This document shows positions 1-5,420 of a stretch of 7,303 nt of DNA, piece by piece. The stretch covers positions 1 through 7,303 of the forward strand of contig CAKQBC010000113.1 in the NCBI GenBank assembly GCA_934215995.1, given 5' to 3'. The DNA comes from an uncultured Bacillus sp. (GTDB lineage: Bacteria > Bacillota > Bacilli > Bacillales > DSM-1321). A model generated the notes under the pieces. It worked only from the letters and a program-made list of their open reading frames with translations, did no database searches and was not told the DNA's origin. The translations under genes and the position numbers were made by a program. Each line of letters opens with the position of its first letter. Within the stretch, counting starts at the first letter, position 1.

Positions 1-724
1 CTTCAAGCCCGTTCCCCATTGCTACGCCGCAGCCGGCATATTCAAGCATTTCAAGGTCATTGTCCTCATCGCCGAACGCAATGATCCGTTCTTTCGGAAT
101 ATCCAGGTAGTCGGCCACTTTTTTGATGCCGACAGCTTTATTAAGCCCGCTTTTGACGATTTCGACGACGTGGAAAGGGTCTGCCCAGCGGCGGTGGTCG
201 ATCACTTCAGCATGGACATCGGAGAGATGCTGCCTGATTTTGGCGACATCCTGCTCATCGGCATGGATCAGCATGCTTGTCGGGGATTTCCCCAGGTAGC
301 TGCGCAGATCGCCAACCGTAACATTCGGATTCCCCATCATAAAGATATCGATCAGTTTATCGTCGTGGTAATGGAAGTAAAGATCGTCCTTCACTTCCGC
401 GATAATATTGTGGTAGGTGAATTCCTCGCAAGCCTCCACAATTTCCTTGGCGACCTTTATATCCATCGGGTTATGGTAGACGCCCCAATTTTTTGAGAGC
501 GGATGGTGGACAAATGCGCCGTTGAAATTCACGATCGGCGTTTGTAAGGTTAATTCCTGGTAATAAGGCACACTTGACCGGAAAGGCCTCCCGGTGGCAA
601 TCATCACTTCATGTCCCTGTTCCCTTATGGCTCTGATGGTGTGCTTTGTCCTTTCGGATATCGTTTTATCATTCTTTAAGAGTGTCCCGTCCAAATCGAG
701 GGCGATTAAATGTCTTTCAGTCAT
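1..724 (-). CDS. yitU: HAD-superfamily (Cof-type) phosphatase YitU, 3' end cut by window edge
   Basis: The minus strand reads open from ATG at 724-722 to the left edge, giving 241 residues; the family is about 270 aa, so roughly 30 C-terminal residues are missing. All four HAD motifs are visible: motif I DLDGTLL (D10 nucleophile, D12 acid/base), motif II ATGR (T44), motif III Lys near K196, and motif IV GDEDND (D219, D223) for Mg2+. The long insert between motifs II and III is the Cof-type (C2) cap that sets substrate choice. In B. subtilis, YitU is one of several HAD enzymes reported to dephosphorylate 5-amino-6-(5-phosphoribitylamino)uracil in riboflavin synthesis; that substrate is inferred here from orthology. 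The enzyme should be cytosolic, as no signal peptide or membrane segment is seen. An AAGGAG site (minus strand, 735-730) lies 5 bases before the ATG. The gene is divergent from yitV. Family call is near certain; exact substrate is uncertain because Cof phosphatases are promiscuous. Confidence 0.9.
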   Translation of the reverse strand, partial: MTERHLIALDLDGTLLKNDKTISERTKHTIRAIREQGHEVMIATGRPFRSSVPYYQELTLQTPIVNFNGAFVHHPLSKNWGVYHNPMDIKVAKEIVEACEEFTYHNIIAEVKDDLYFHYHDDKLIDIFMMGNPNVTVGDLRSYLGKSPTSMLIHADEQDVAKIRQHLSDVHAEVIDHRRWADPFHVVEIVKSGLNKAVGIKKVADYLDIPKERIIAFGDEDNDLEMLEYAGCGVAMGNGLE

Positions 725-809
725 AGGCTCTCCTTTTTGATTTCTATAGTTTGTATTGGCATCTATACATGCTTTCGGTTTGCTTTCAGTTATGTTGATT
801 GTATAAGAC

Positions 810-818
810 ATTATAACA
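810..818 (-). promoter_or_regulatory. Extended -10 promoter for yitU
   Basis: On the minus strand a perfect TATAAT (815-810) is preceded by TGT (818-816), which forms the extended -10 motif TGnTATAAT. The -35 position, 17 bases further out, reads AAGTGG and is poor, as extended -10 promoters can tolerate. The start point would fall near 803, giving a leader of about 79 bases before the yitU ATG. The leader shows no strong hairpin or recognised riboswitch. Confidence 0.6.
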
Positions 819-820
819 TT

Positions 821-850
821 TTTCCAATCAAGCCACTTTTCATGTATAGT
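821..850 (+). promoter_or_regulatory. Candidate sigma-A promoter for yitV
   Basis: TTTCCA (821-826, 4 of 6 matches to TTGACA) is followed after 18 bases by TATAGT (845-850, 5 of 6 to TATAAT). The start point would be near 857, leaving a leader of about 32 bases before yitV. The site is only moderate, but no better candidate was seen in the divergent region. A TATACT at 856-861 has no acceptable -35. Confidence 0.35.
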
Positions 851-888
851 GAAATTATACTTAAAACTAGATGTGGGGGATATCATAA

Positions 889-1671
889 ATGGTCATAATA
901 AAAAAAGAGTCCGTCGGCAGCATACCTTTATTACATATATGCAAACAGGAGCACCAAGATGTGAAAAGGCCGCTTATGCTGTTCGTCCACGGATTTGAGA
1001 GTACGAAGGAACGGAATGTTCAATATGGGTACATGCTTGCTGAAAAGGGTTTTCGTGTGCTTCTCCCGGAAGCCATTTACCACGGGGAGCGGCATGAAAA
1101 ACAAAATATGAATACGAAGTTTTGGGAAATTGTGATTCGGACCATAGGGGAGCTACCGGCCATTAAGGACGCTTACGTTGAAAAAGGCCTGGTGGATGAA
1201 TCGAGGATTGCTGTTGGCGGTACTTCGATGGGCGGAATTGTCACACTCGGAGCGATGGGCAAGTATGATTGGATTTCCTTTGGCGTATCCATGATGGGGA
1301 CGCCTGCATACGTGGATTTCGCCAAGTACCAGCTGCGGCTATTGGAGCAGGCATACGGGGAATTTCCTATGTCCCAGGAACAGATTGAAGCCCAGTTGGC
1401 TGCCCTAAGGCAGTACGATGTGACGGAACAGCTGGATTCATGGAAGCCAAGGCCACTGTTTTTCTGGCATGGAAAAGCTGACACAACCGTTCCTTATCAA
1501 GCAAGCTTTGATTTTTACAGCAGATTGAAGCCCATCTATGATAAAAAAGGCATCGCGCTTCATTACACCCTGGATGAAAAAGCGGGGCATGCTGTCCCGA
1601 ATGATGCTGTGATTGAAATGGTTTCCTGGGTGGAAAAACAGATGGTGAAGCCTGCAGGACAAATCTTTTAA
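889..1671 (+). CDS. yitV: Alpha/beta hydrolase YitV (predicted esterase, prolyl oligopeptidase-like)
   Basis: This is a 260-residue cytosolic serine hydrolase of the alpha/beta fold. The order of elements is typical: oxyanion-region strand LFVHGFES (residues 31-38), nucleophile elbow GTSMG (111-115, Ser113), acid loop HGKADTTVP (Asp198), and catalytic His in AGHAVP (His234). There is no signal peptide or membrane segment. Family members are annotated as esterases or dipeptidyl-aminopeptidase-like hydrolases; the natural substrate is not known and cannot be read from the sequence. The ATG at 889 is preceded by GGGGGA (875-880) with 8 bases of spacing. An in-frame ATG at 871 runs into TAA at 886, so it cannot extend the gene. 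yitW follows after 52 bases with no terminator between, so the two genes are probably co-transcribed. Length matches the B. subtilis YitV family, and the Ser-Asp-His triad is intact. Confidence 0.88.
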   Translation: MVIIKKESVGSIPLLHICKQEHQDVKRPLMLFVHGFESTKERNVQYGYMLAEKGFRVLLPEAIYHGERHEKQNMNTKFWEIVIRTIGELPAIKDAYVEKGLVDESRIAVGGTSMGGIVTLGAMGKYDWISFGVSMMGTPAYVDFAKYQLRLLEQAYGEFPMSQEQIEAQLAALRQYDVTEQLDSWKPRPLFFWHGKADTTVPYQASFDFYSRLKPIYDKKGIALHYTLDEKAGHAVPNDAVIEMVSWVEKQMVKPAGQIF

Positions 1672-1711
1672 AAAAACGGACAGACTTTGGTAAGATATAC
1701 GAAAGGGTAAA

Positions 1712-1717
1712 AAGGAG
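1712..1717 (+). promoter_or_regulatory. Ribosome binding site that fixes the yitW start
   Basis: AAGGAG at 1712-1717 lies 6 bases before ATG 1724. The reading frame also has an in-frame TTG at 1718, two codons earlier, but that codon abuts the Shine-Dalgarno sequence with no spacing and cannot be used with it. The start is therefore 1724. Confidence 0.85.
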
Positions 1718-1723
1718 TTGAAT

Positions 1724-2035
1724 ATGTTGGATCAAGAATTGAAAGATAATATCATGGGAGCGCTGGAACAGGTTATTGACCCGGAGCTTGGAATCGACAT
1801 TGTTAATCTTGGCTTAGTTTATGATATAGACATGGATGAAGAAGGGCGCACAACTGTAACAATGACTTTAACGTCAATGGGGTGCCCGCTCGCTGGTACA
1901 ATCGTTGACCAAGTGAAAGCCTCACTCGCGGATATCCCTGAAGTGAAGGAAACGGAAGTCAATATCGTCTGGAATCCGCCATGGTCGAAAGACCGTTTAT
2001 CCCGCTATGCAAAAATCGCTTTAGGCATATCCTAA
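1724..2035 (+). CDS. yitW: MIP18/DUF59 family Fe-S cluster assembly-type protein YitW
   Basis: This small protein of 103 residues is almost entirely one MIP18 (DUF59, SufT/PaaD-like) domain. Diagnostic segments are VIDPELGIDIVNLGLVY (17-33) and the T-rich strand ending in TSMGCPLAG (50-58), which holds the conserved Cys54. A WNPPWS segment (83-88) follows near the C terminus. Proteins of this family help assemble or deliver iron-sulfur clusters (SufT in Firmicutes, the MIP18 component of the eukaryotic CIA targeting complex). PaaD-type members accompany ring hydroxylases, but no such genes are nearby. A role in Fe-S maturation is inferred from the family; the client proteins are unknown. It lies 52 bases after yitV and ends 26 bases before a strong terminator, so it is the last gene of its transcript and separate from the arg operon. 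Length is typical (about 102 aa in B. subtilis). Confidence 0.9.
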   Translation: MLDQELKDNIMGALEQVIDPELGIDIVNLGLVYDIDMDEEGRTTVTMTLTSMGCPLAGTIVDQVKASLADIPEVKETEVNIVWNPPWSKDRLSRYAKIALGIS

Positions 2036-2061
2036 TCGAAGCGGATCAACCCATTAATATG

Positions 2062-2091
2062 AAAGCCCCATTTTTCAATGGGGCTTTTTTT
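2062..2091 (+). terminator. Intrinsic terminator after yitW
   Basis: A perfect 11-base-pair stem (2062-2072 with 2077-2087) contains GCCCCAT/ATGGGGC and closes a 4-base loop (TTTC). It is followed by an uninterrupted T run at 2085-2091. It begins 26 bases after the yitW stop and separates yitV-yitW from the arginine operon. The A run on the 5' side of the stem is short, so it should act mainly in the plus direction. Confidence 0.92.
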
Positions 2092-2142
2092 ATGCACAAA
2101 AAATAGAAACTAGCGAACACGATTCGGAGTTCTTGCAGAATG

Positions 2143-2178
2143 AAATGATCTACAGCTGAAGTTGTAGACCATTTTTTT
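2143..2178 (+). terminator. Second terminator-like hairpin in the yitW-argC gap
   Basis: The arms at 2143-2156 and 2161-2174 pair over 14 positions, with one A-C mismatch (2148/2169) and one G-U pair (2155/2162), around a TGAA tetraloop. The core is TCTACA/TGTAGA. A run of seven Ts covers 2172-2178, so the element looks like an intrinsic terminator reading rightward. No gene lies between it and the first terminator. It may be a back-up terminator or the 3' end of an unrecognised short RNA. The gap between them (2092-2142) and the stretch at 2179-2220 show no ORF or other signal. Confidence 0.55.
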
Positions 2179-2222
2179 CAGAAAAAGTCCTTATGGATCG
2201 ATAAATTTCCAGATGTTATTTT

Positions 2223-2253
2223 TTGACAAAAAAATCCGCTTTGAAAATATACT
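2223..2253 (+). promoter_or_regulatory. Possible upstream promoter for argC
   Basis: A perfect TTGACA (2223-2228) is followed by TATACT (2248-2253, 5 of 6) after a long 19-base spacer; a 17-base spacer would use the poorer AATATA (2246-2251). If active, its start would be near 2260, inside the first ARG box, so AhrC would still block it. It is secondary to the better promoter at 2272-2300. Confidence 0.3.
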
Positions 2254-2254
2254 C

Positions 2255-2272
2255 AATTTATAAAAATTCAAT
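2255..2272 (+). promoter_or_regulatory. ARG box 1 (AhrC/ArgR operator)
   Basis: The 18-mer reads AATTTATAAAAATTCAAT. It matches the B. subtilis consensus CATGAATAAAAATKCAAK at 15 of 18 positions and the E. coli palindromic form at 16 of 18. It ends on the first base of the -35 hexamer of the main argC promoter. AhrC hexamers with bound arginine repress biosynthetic genes from such sites. Confidence 0.75.
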
Positions 2273-2300
2273 TGCATTTATTTTTATTCATGACTATAAT
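2272..2300 (+). promoter_or_regulatory. Main sigma-A promoter of the argCJBD-carA operon
   Basis: TTGCAT (2272-2277, 4 of 6) and a perfect TATAAT (2295-2300) are separated by exactly 17 bases. The start point would be near 2307, giving a leader of about 45 bases before argC. The -35 to -10 spacer is filled by ARG box 2 and flanked by boxes 1 and 3, so arginine-loaded AhrC bound here should exclude RNA polymerase. Confidence 0.8.
2275..2292 (-). promoter_or_regulatory. ARG box 2 (AhrC/ArgR operator) inside the argC promoter
   Basis: On the minus strand the 18-mer is CATGAATAAAAATAAATG. Its first 13 bases equal the B. subtilis consensus exactly, with 15 of 18 matching overall. It lies between the -35 and -10 elements and starts 2 bases after box 1, giving about 20 bases centre to centre. 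That tandem spacing is typical of operators bound by one ArgR/AhrC hexamer. Confidence 0.75.
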
Positions 2301-2305
2301 GATAT

Positions 2306-2323
2306 AAATATTAAAAATGCATA
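2306..2323 (+). promoter_or_regulatory. ARG box 3, weaker (AhrC/ArgR operator candidate)
   Basis: The core TAAAAATGCA (2312-2321) matches the right part of the consensus; about 12 of 18 positions match the Bacillus form and 14 of 18 the palindromic form. It covers the expected transcription start. Its centre is about 31 bases from box 2, close to three helical turns, so it would lie on the same face of the DNA. The AT-rich context raises the chance of a coincidental match. Confidence 0.45.
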
Positions 2324-2333
2324 ATAACTGGAA

Positions 2334-2339
2334 AAGGGG
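2334..2339 (+). promoter_or_regulatory. Distant ribosome binding site of argC
   Basis: AAGGGG at 2334-2339 is the only Shine-Dalgarno-like sequence upstream of argC, but it lies 12 bases from the ATG, longer than the usual 5-9. No alternative ATG, GTG or TTG in frame sits closer. Initiation of the first gene may be less efficient than that of argB, which has a near-ideal site. Confidence 0.55.
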
Positions 2340-2351
2340 CGAATAGCCGGG

Positions 2352-3386
2352 ATGAATATTTCGATAGTTGGCGCATCAGGATACAGCGGGTTGGAACTGA
2401 TACGGATTCTGAGCAATCATCCCCATTTCAAGATTGCTTCGCTTCATTCATCCTCGAAGGCAGGGGAACGCATATCCGCAGAGAATCCGCATCTGATGCA
2501 TATGGATGATGTATACGAACCGATTGACCCGGAAGCGATCGCCAAGAAGAGTTCAATTGTATTTTTGGCCACTCCTTCGGGAATATCAGCCGAATTGACT
2601 CCGCAATTAATGGAAACCGGAATGAAAGTCATAGACCTCTCAGGAGATTTGCGGCTTGCCGACCCCGGTCAATATACAGAATGGTATAAAAAGAAGCCTG
2701 CCCCCGGTGAAATGCTTGAACGGGCGGTTTACGGCCTCAGCGAATGGAATAAGGAACAGATCGAAGGTGCGGACCTTATAGCAAACCCCGGCTGCTATCC
2801 GACAGCATCTCTTTTGGGGCTGGCCCCTTTGCTTATTGAGAAGCTTTGCCGGAAGAATAGTATAGTAATAGATGCAAAGTCAGGGTTATCCGGGGCAGGA
2901 AGGTCTGCTTCCGCGGCAACGATGTATAGTGAAATGAATGAAAACTTTAAAATATACAAAGTGCATCAGCACCAGCATATCCCGGAAATAGAGCAGCAGG
3001 CAGGGATTTGGCAGGAGGATATCGGAGCGGTTGAGTTCAATACCCACCTTATCCCGATGACGAGGGGCATCATGGCGACGATCTATGCCGAATTGACAGA
3101 ACAGGCAACTACCGAACAATTGCTGGACTTGTATAGAAGCATGTATGAACAGCATCCGTTTGTCAGGATCAGCCCAAAAGGAACCTATCCATGCACGAAA
3201 CAGGTTTCGGGCTCCAATTATTGCGACATCGGTGTTTCCGTCAATGAGAGGACAGGAAGAGTGACCATAGTGTCAGTAATCGATAATCTTTTGAAAGGAG
3301 CGGCAGGCCAGGCGGTCCATAATGCGAATATACTTTGCGGCTTCGAAGAAACAGCAGGTCTATTGCAGGCGCCGTTATACCCATAA
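2352..3386 (+). CDS. argC: N-acetyl-gamma-glutamyl-phosphate reductase ArgC
   Basis: This enzyme of 344 residues reduces N-acetylglutamyl-5-phosphate to N-acetylglutamate 5-semialdehyde with NADPH, the third step towards ornithine. The N-terminal Rossmann fold shows VGASGYSGLEL (6-16) for NADP binding. The active-site signature is NPGCYPT (145-151), where Cys148 forms the thioacyl intermediate, followed by the family segment KSGLSGAGR (176-184). The catalytic His region is HQHIPEIEQ (207-215), and a late conserved segment is VIDNLLKGAAGQAV (309-322). Length equals the usual type-1 ArgC (about 345 aa). The ATG at 2352 is fixed by the family N terminus (M-N-I-S-I-V-G), although the Shine-Dalgarno sequence is distant. 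It is the first gene of the operon, and expression should be controlled by arginine through the AhrC boxes just upstream. argJ follows after 17 bases. No missing residues or frame damage were seen. Confidence 0.97.
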   Translation: MNISIVGASGYSGLELIRILSNHPHFKIASLHSSSKAGERISAENPHLMHMDDVYEPIDPEAIAKKSSIVFLATPSGISAELTPQLMETGMKVIDLSGDLRLADPGQYTEWYKKKPAPGEMLERAVYGLSEWNKEQIEGADLIANPGCYPTASLLGLAPLLIEKLCRKNSIVIDAKSGLSGAGRSASAATMYSEMNENFKIYKVHQHQHIPEIEQQAGIWQEDIGAVEFNTHLIPMTRGIMATIYAELTEQATTEQLLDLYRSMYEQHPFVRISPKGTYPCTKQVSGSNYCDIGVSVNERTGRVTIVSVIDNLLKGAAGQAVHNANILCGFEETAGLLQAPLYP

Positions 3387-3403
3387 TCCTGCCGGGGTGG
3401 CAT

Positions 3404-4636
3404 ATGAAGATAGTAAAAGATAAAACGACAATCAGAAAGATCCATGAAGGCTCTATTTTATCCCCTAAAGGATACAAGGCAGGCGGGTATCATGCGGGGC
3501 TCCGTTATTCGAAAAAGGACTTGGGAATCATTGTATCGGATCATGCAGCCAATGCTGCAGCCGTATACACACAGAGTGCAGTGCAGGCTGCCCCGATTCT
3601 TGTGACGAAGGAAAGCCTGGCAGCCGGGGGCAAGATACAGGCTGTGATTGTAAACAGCGCATGCGCCAATGCCTGTACAGGGAAGCAGGGCTTGAAAGAC
3701 GCTTATCAGATGAGGAATGAAACGGCAAAGAAACTTGGGATTCCTGAGCATTATGTGGCTGTGGCATCAACAGGTGTCATCGGTGAATATATGAATATGG
3801 AAAAGTTGTCGAAAGGCATTCAGGAGATTGAGTATGCATGCGGACCTGAATATTCGAATGATTTTGAAAATGCAATCCTGACTACGGATACGACCGTCAA
3901 GAATTGTGCATATTCTGCGGTGATCGGGGGCAGGGACGTGATTATTGGCGGAGCAGCAAAAGGTTCCGGCATGATTCACCCTAATATGGCAACCATGCTA
4001 GGGTTTCTGACGACTGATGCAAATGTTTCTTCGGAAAACCTCCAGCAAGCCCTGGCCCTTTCGGTGGATTCGACTTTCAATCAGATTACCGTAGACGGGG
4101 ATACATCAACGAATGATATGGTGTTGGTTACTGCAAACGGAAAAAGCGAAGGAGAAGAAATTACTCCGATGCATGAAGACTGGGGCATATTTGTCGGGCT
4201 ATTGGGGGCTGCCTGTGAAGACTTGGCGAAAAAGATCGCCAGGGACGGAGAAGGGGCCACTAAGTTAATTGAAGCAAATGTGGAGGGAGCCAGGACAAAA
4301 CAAGATGCGAGAGCGATCGCCAAAACGATTGTCGGCTCCAGCCTCGTCAAGACAGCGGTTTTCGGAACAGATGCAAACTGGGGAAGAATCATAGCCGCCA
4401 TGGGACGAAGCGGCGTATCCTTCGATTCTGAAAAAGTGGATATCTATCTGGGCGATATACTGCTTTTGGAAAACGGCGAGCCGATCCCCTTCTCTGAGCC
4501 TGAAGCCAAGGCTTACCTGGAAAACAGCACAGTGATCATCAGGGCGGTGCTGAAGGAAGGGATGAAAACGGGGACGGCCTGGGGCTGCGATTTAACGTAT
4601 GACTATGTCAAAATTAATGCCAGTTACCGGACATAG
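3404..4636 (+). CDS. argJ: Bifunctional glutamate N-acetyltransferase / amino-acid acetyltransferase ArgJ
   Basis: This is a 410-residue ArgJ. It transfers the acetyl group of N-acetylornithine to glutamate, which makes ornithine and recycles N-acetylglutamate. Bifunctional members also use acetyl-CoA, replacing ArgA. The proenzyme cleaves itself before the Thr of MATMLGFLTTD (195-205): Thr197 becomes the N-terminal nucleophile of the beta chain, giving an alpha chain of about 196 and a beta chain of about 214 residues. The oxyanion-hole pair is in ASTGVIGE (121-128, Thr123-Gly124). Other family segments are VNSACANACTG (83-93) and DGDTSTND (231-238). An in-frame ATG at 3335 would add 23 residues inside argC. 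ATG 3404 is preferred because the family N terminus starts here and a GGGGTGG run (3394-3400) precedes it closely. No argA is visible and the protein resembles Bacillus forms, so bifunctionality is likely but not proved by sequence. Confidence 0.96.
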   Translation: MKIVKDKTTIRKIHEGSILSPKGYKAGGYHAGLRYSKKDLGIIVSDHAANAAAVYTQSAVQAAPILVTKESLAAGGKIQAVIVNSACANACTGKQGLKDAYQMRNETAKKLGIPEHYVAVASTGVIGEYMNMEKLSKGIQEIEYACGPEYSNDFENAILTTDTTVKNCAYSAVIGGRDVIIGGAAKGSGMIHPNMATMLGFLTTDANVSSENLQQALALSVDSTFNQITVDGDTSTNDMVLVTANGKSEGEEITPMHEDWGIFVGLLGAACEDLAKKIARDGEGATKLIEANVEGARTKQDARAIAKTIVGSSLVKTAVFGTDANWGRIIAAMGRSGVSFDSEKVDIYLGDILLLENGEPIPFSEPEAKAYLENSTVIIRAVLKEGMKTGTAWGCDLTYDYVKINASYRT

Positions 4637-4646
4637 GAGGAAAAAT

Positions 4647-5420
4647 ATGAAGATCGTTCTGATTAAGCTTGGCGGCAGCATTCTTCATGAAGTCAATGAT
4701 TCCTTTTTTTCAAGCTTAAAAGAGTTGCAGGAGAATGGCTACAAGCTCCTTTTTGTTCACGGGGGCGGGCCTGATATAAATGAAATGCTGGATACCCTTA
4801 ACATTGAGCCGATTTTCCATAACGGCTTGCGGAAGACGACGGATGATGTACTGAAGGTGGTTGAGCTGGTTTTGTCAGGCAAGACCAACCGTGCGCTTGT
4901 GTCGCTGCTCCAAAGGAACGGCCTGTCGGCAATTGGCCTCCAAGGCAGCGATGTCAAGCTGTTGGAAGCGGAGCATATCGACAGGGAAAGCCTTGGTGAA
5001 GTGGGGCGTGTGACGTCGGTCAATACAGACCTTCTGTTCAAGGTTATGAAGATGGGCCTCATACCGGTCATGACGCCGCTGGCGCAGTCAAGGGACGGGA
5101 AAACGCTCAACATAAATGCGGATATGGCGGCAGGCGCTGTTGCACATGCCCTGCAGGCTGAAAGCTGTGTTTTTGTAACGGATGTAAAAGGTGTATTGAA
5201 CAATGGGTCATTAATGGAATTTATGTCAGCAGATGAAGCGGAAAAGCTGATTGAACAGAATATCATTCACGGAGGGATGATCCCGAAAGTGCAGACGGCA
5301 TTGGATGTCCTGAAAACAGGGACAGAAGAGGTAAGGATCGTCAGCGGAAAAGAACCATTCTTTTCAAAGGGAAAATGGATCGGGACCTCCTTCCAGGAGA
5401 AAGAGAGGGCGAGCATATGA
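4647..5420 (+). CDS. argB: Acetylglutamate kinase ArgB, short form
   Basis: ArgB phosphorylates N-acetylglutamate with ATP, the second step of the pathway. The protein has 257 residues with the amino-acid kinase fold. Visible motifs are KLGGS (7-11) with the phosphate-binding Lys7, the glycine-rich HGGGPDIN (38-45), the substrate loop NINADMAAG (155-163), FVTDVKG (176-182), and GGMIPK (209-214) with the conserved Lys214. The protein starts directly at the first beta strand and has no N-terminal helix extension of the kind found in arginine-inhibited kinases. It is therefore predicted to be insensitive to arginine. An in-frame ATG at 4599 would overlap argJ; ATG 4647 is chosen because AGGAGG (4635-4640) sits 6 bases upstream. 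That site overlaps the argJ stop codon (4634-4636), so translation is probably coupled. Its own stop overlaps the argD start. Length matches B. subtilis ArgB. Confidence 0.97.
   Translation: MKIVLIKLGGSILHEVNDSFFSSLKELQENGYKLLFVHGGGPDINEMLDTLNIEPIFHNGLRKTTDDVLKVVELVLSGKTNRALVSLLQRNGLSAIGLQGSDVKLLEAEHIDRESLGEVGRVTSVNTDLLFKVMKMGLIPVMTPLAQSRDGKTLNINADMAAGAVAHALQAESCVFVTDVKGVLNNGSLMEFMSADEAEKLIEQNIIHGGMIPKVQTALDVLKTGTEEVRIVSGKEPFFSKGKWIGTSFQEKERASI

Noticed and set aside
170..496. Plus-strand open frame of 108 codons inside the yitU region
   Set aside because: It is antisense to a full set of HAD motifs on the minus strand, has no good ribosome binding site, and its translation resembles no family I recognise.
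710..898. Plus-strand open frame of 62 codons across the yitU-yitV gap
   Set aside because: It starts inside yitU on the opposite strand, spans the promoter region, lacks a Shine-Dalgarno sequence and overlaps the yitV start. Its hydrophobic look reflects the T-rich promoter DNA.
1668..1701. Possible promoter directly before yitW
   Set aside because: TTAAAA and TAAGAT at 17-base spacing are each only 4 of 6 matches, and no terminator follows yitV, so co-transcription from upstream is simpler.
2435..2452. Possible internal argC operator like the argCo2 site described in B. subtilis
   Set aside because: The best minus-strand match (starting GATGAATG) agrees with the ARG-box consensus at only about half the positions and follows normal argC codons, so it is not supported.
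4757..5266. Minus-strand open frame of 169 codons within argB
   Set aside because: It is a shadow of a fully supported kinase gene. Serine-rich composition is typical of antisense frames in this codon usage.
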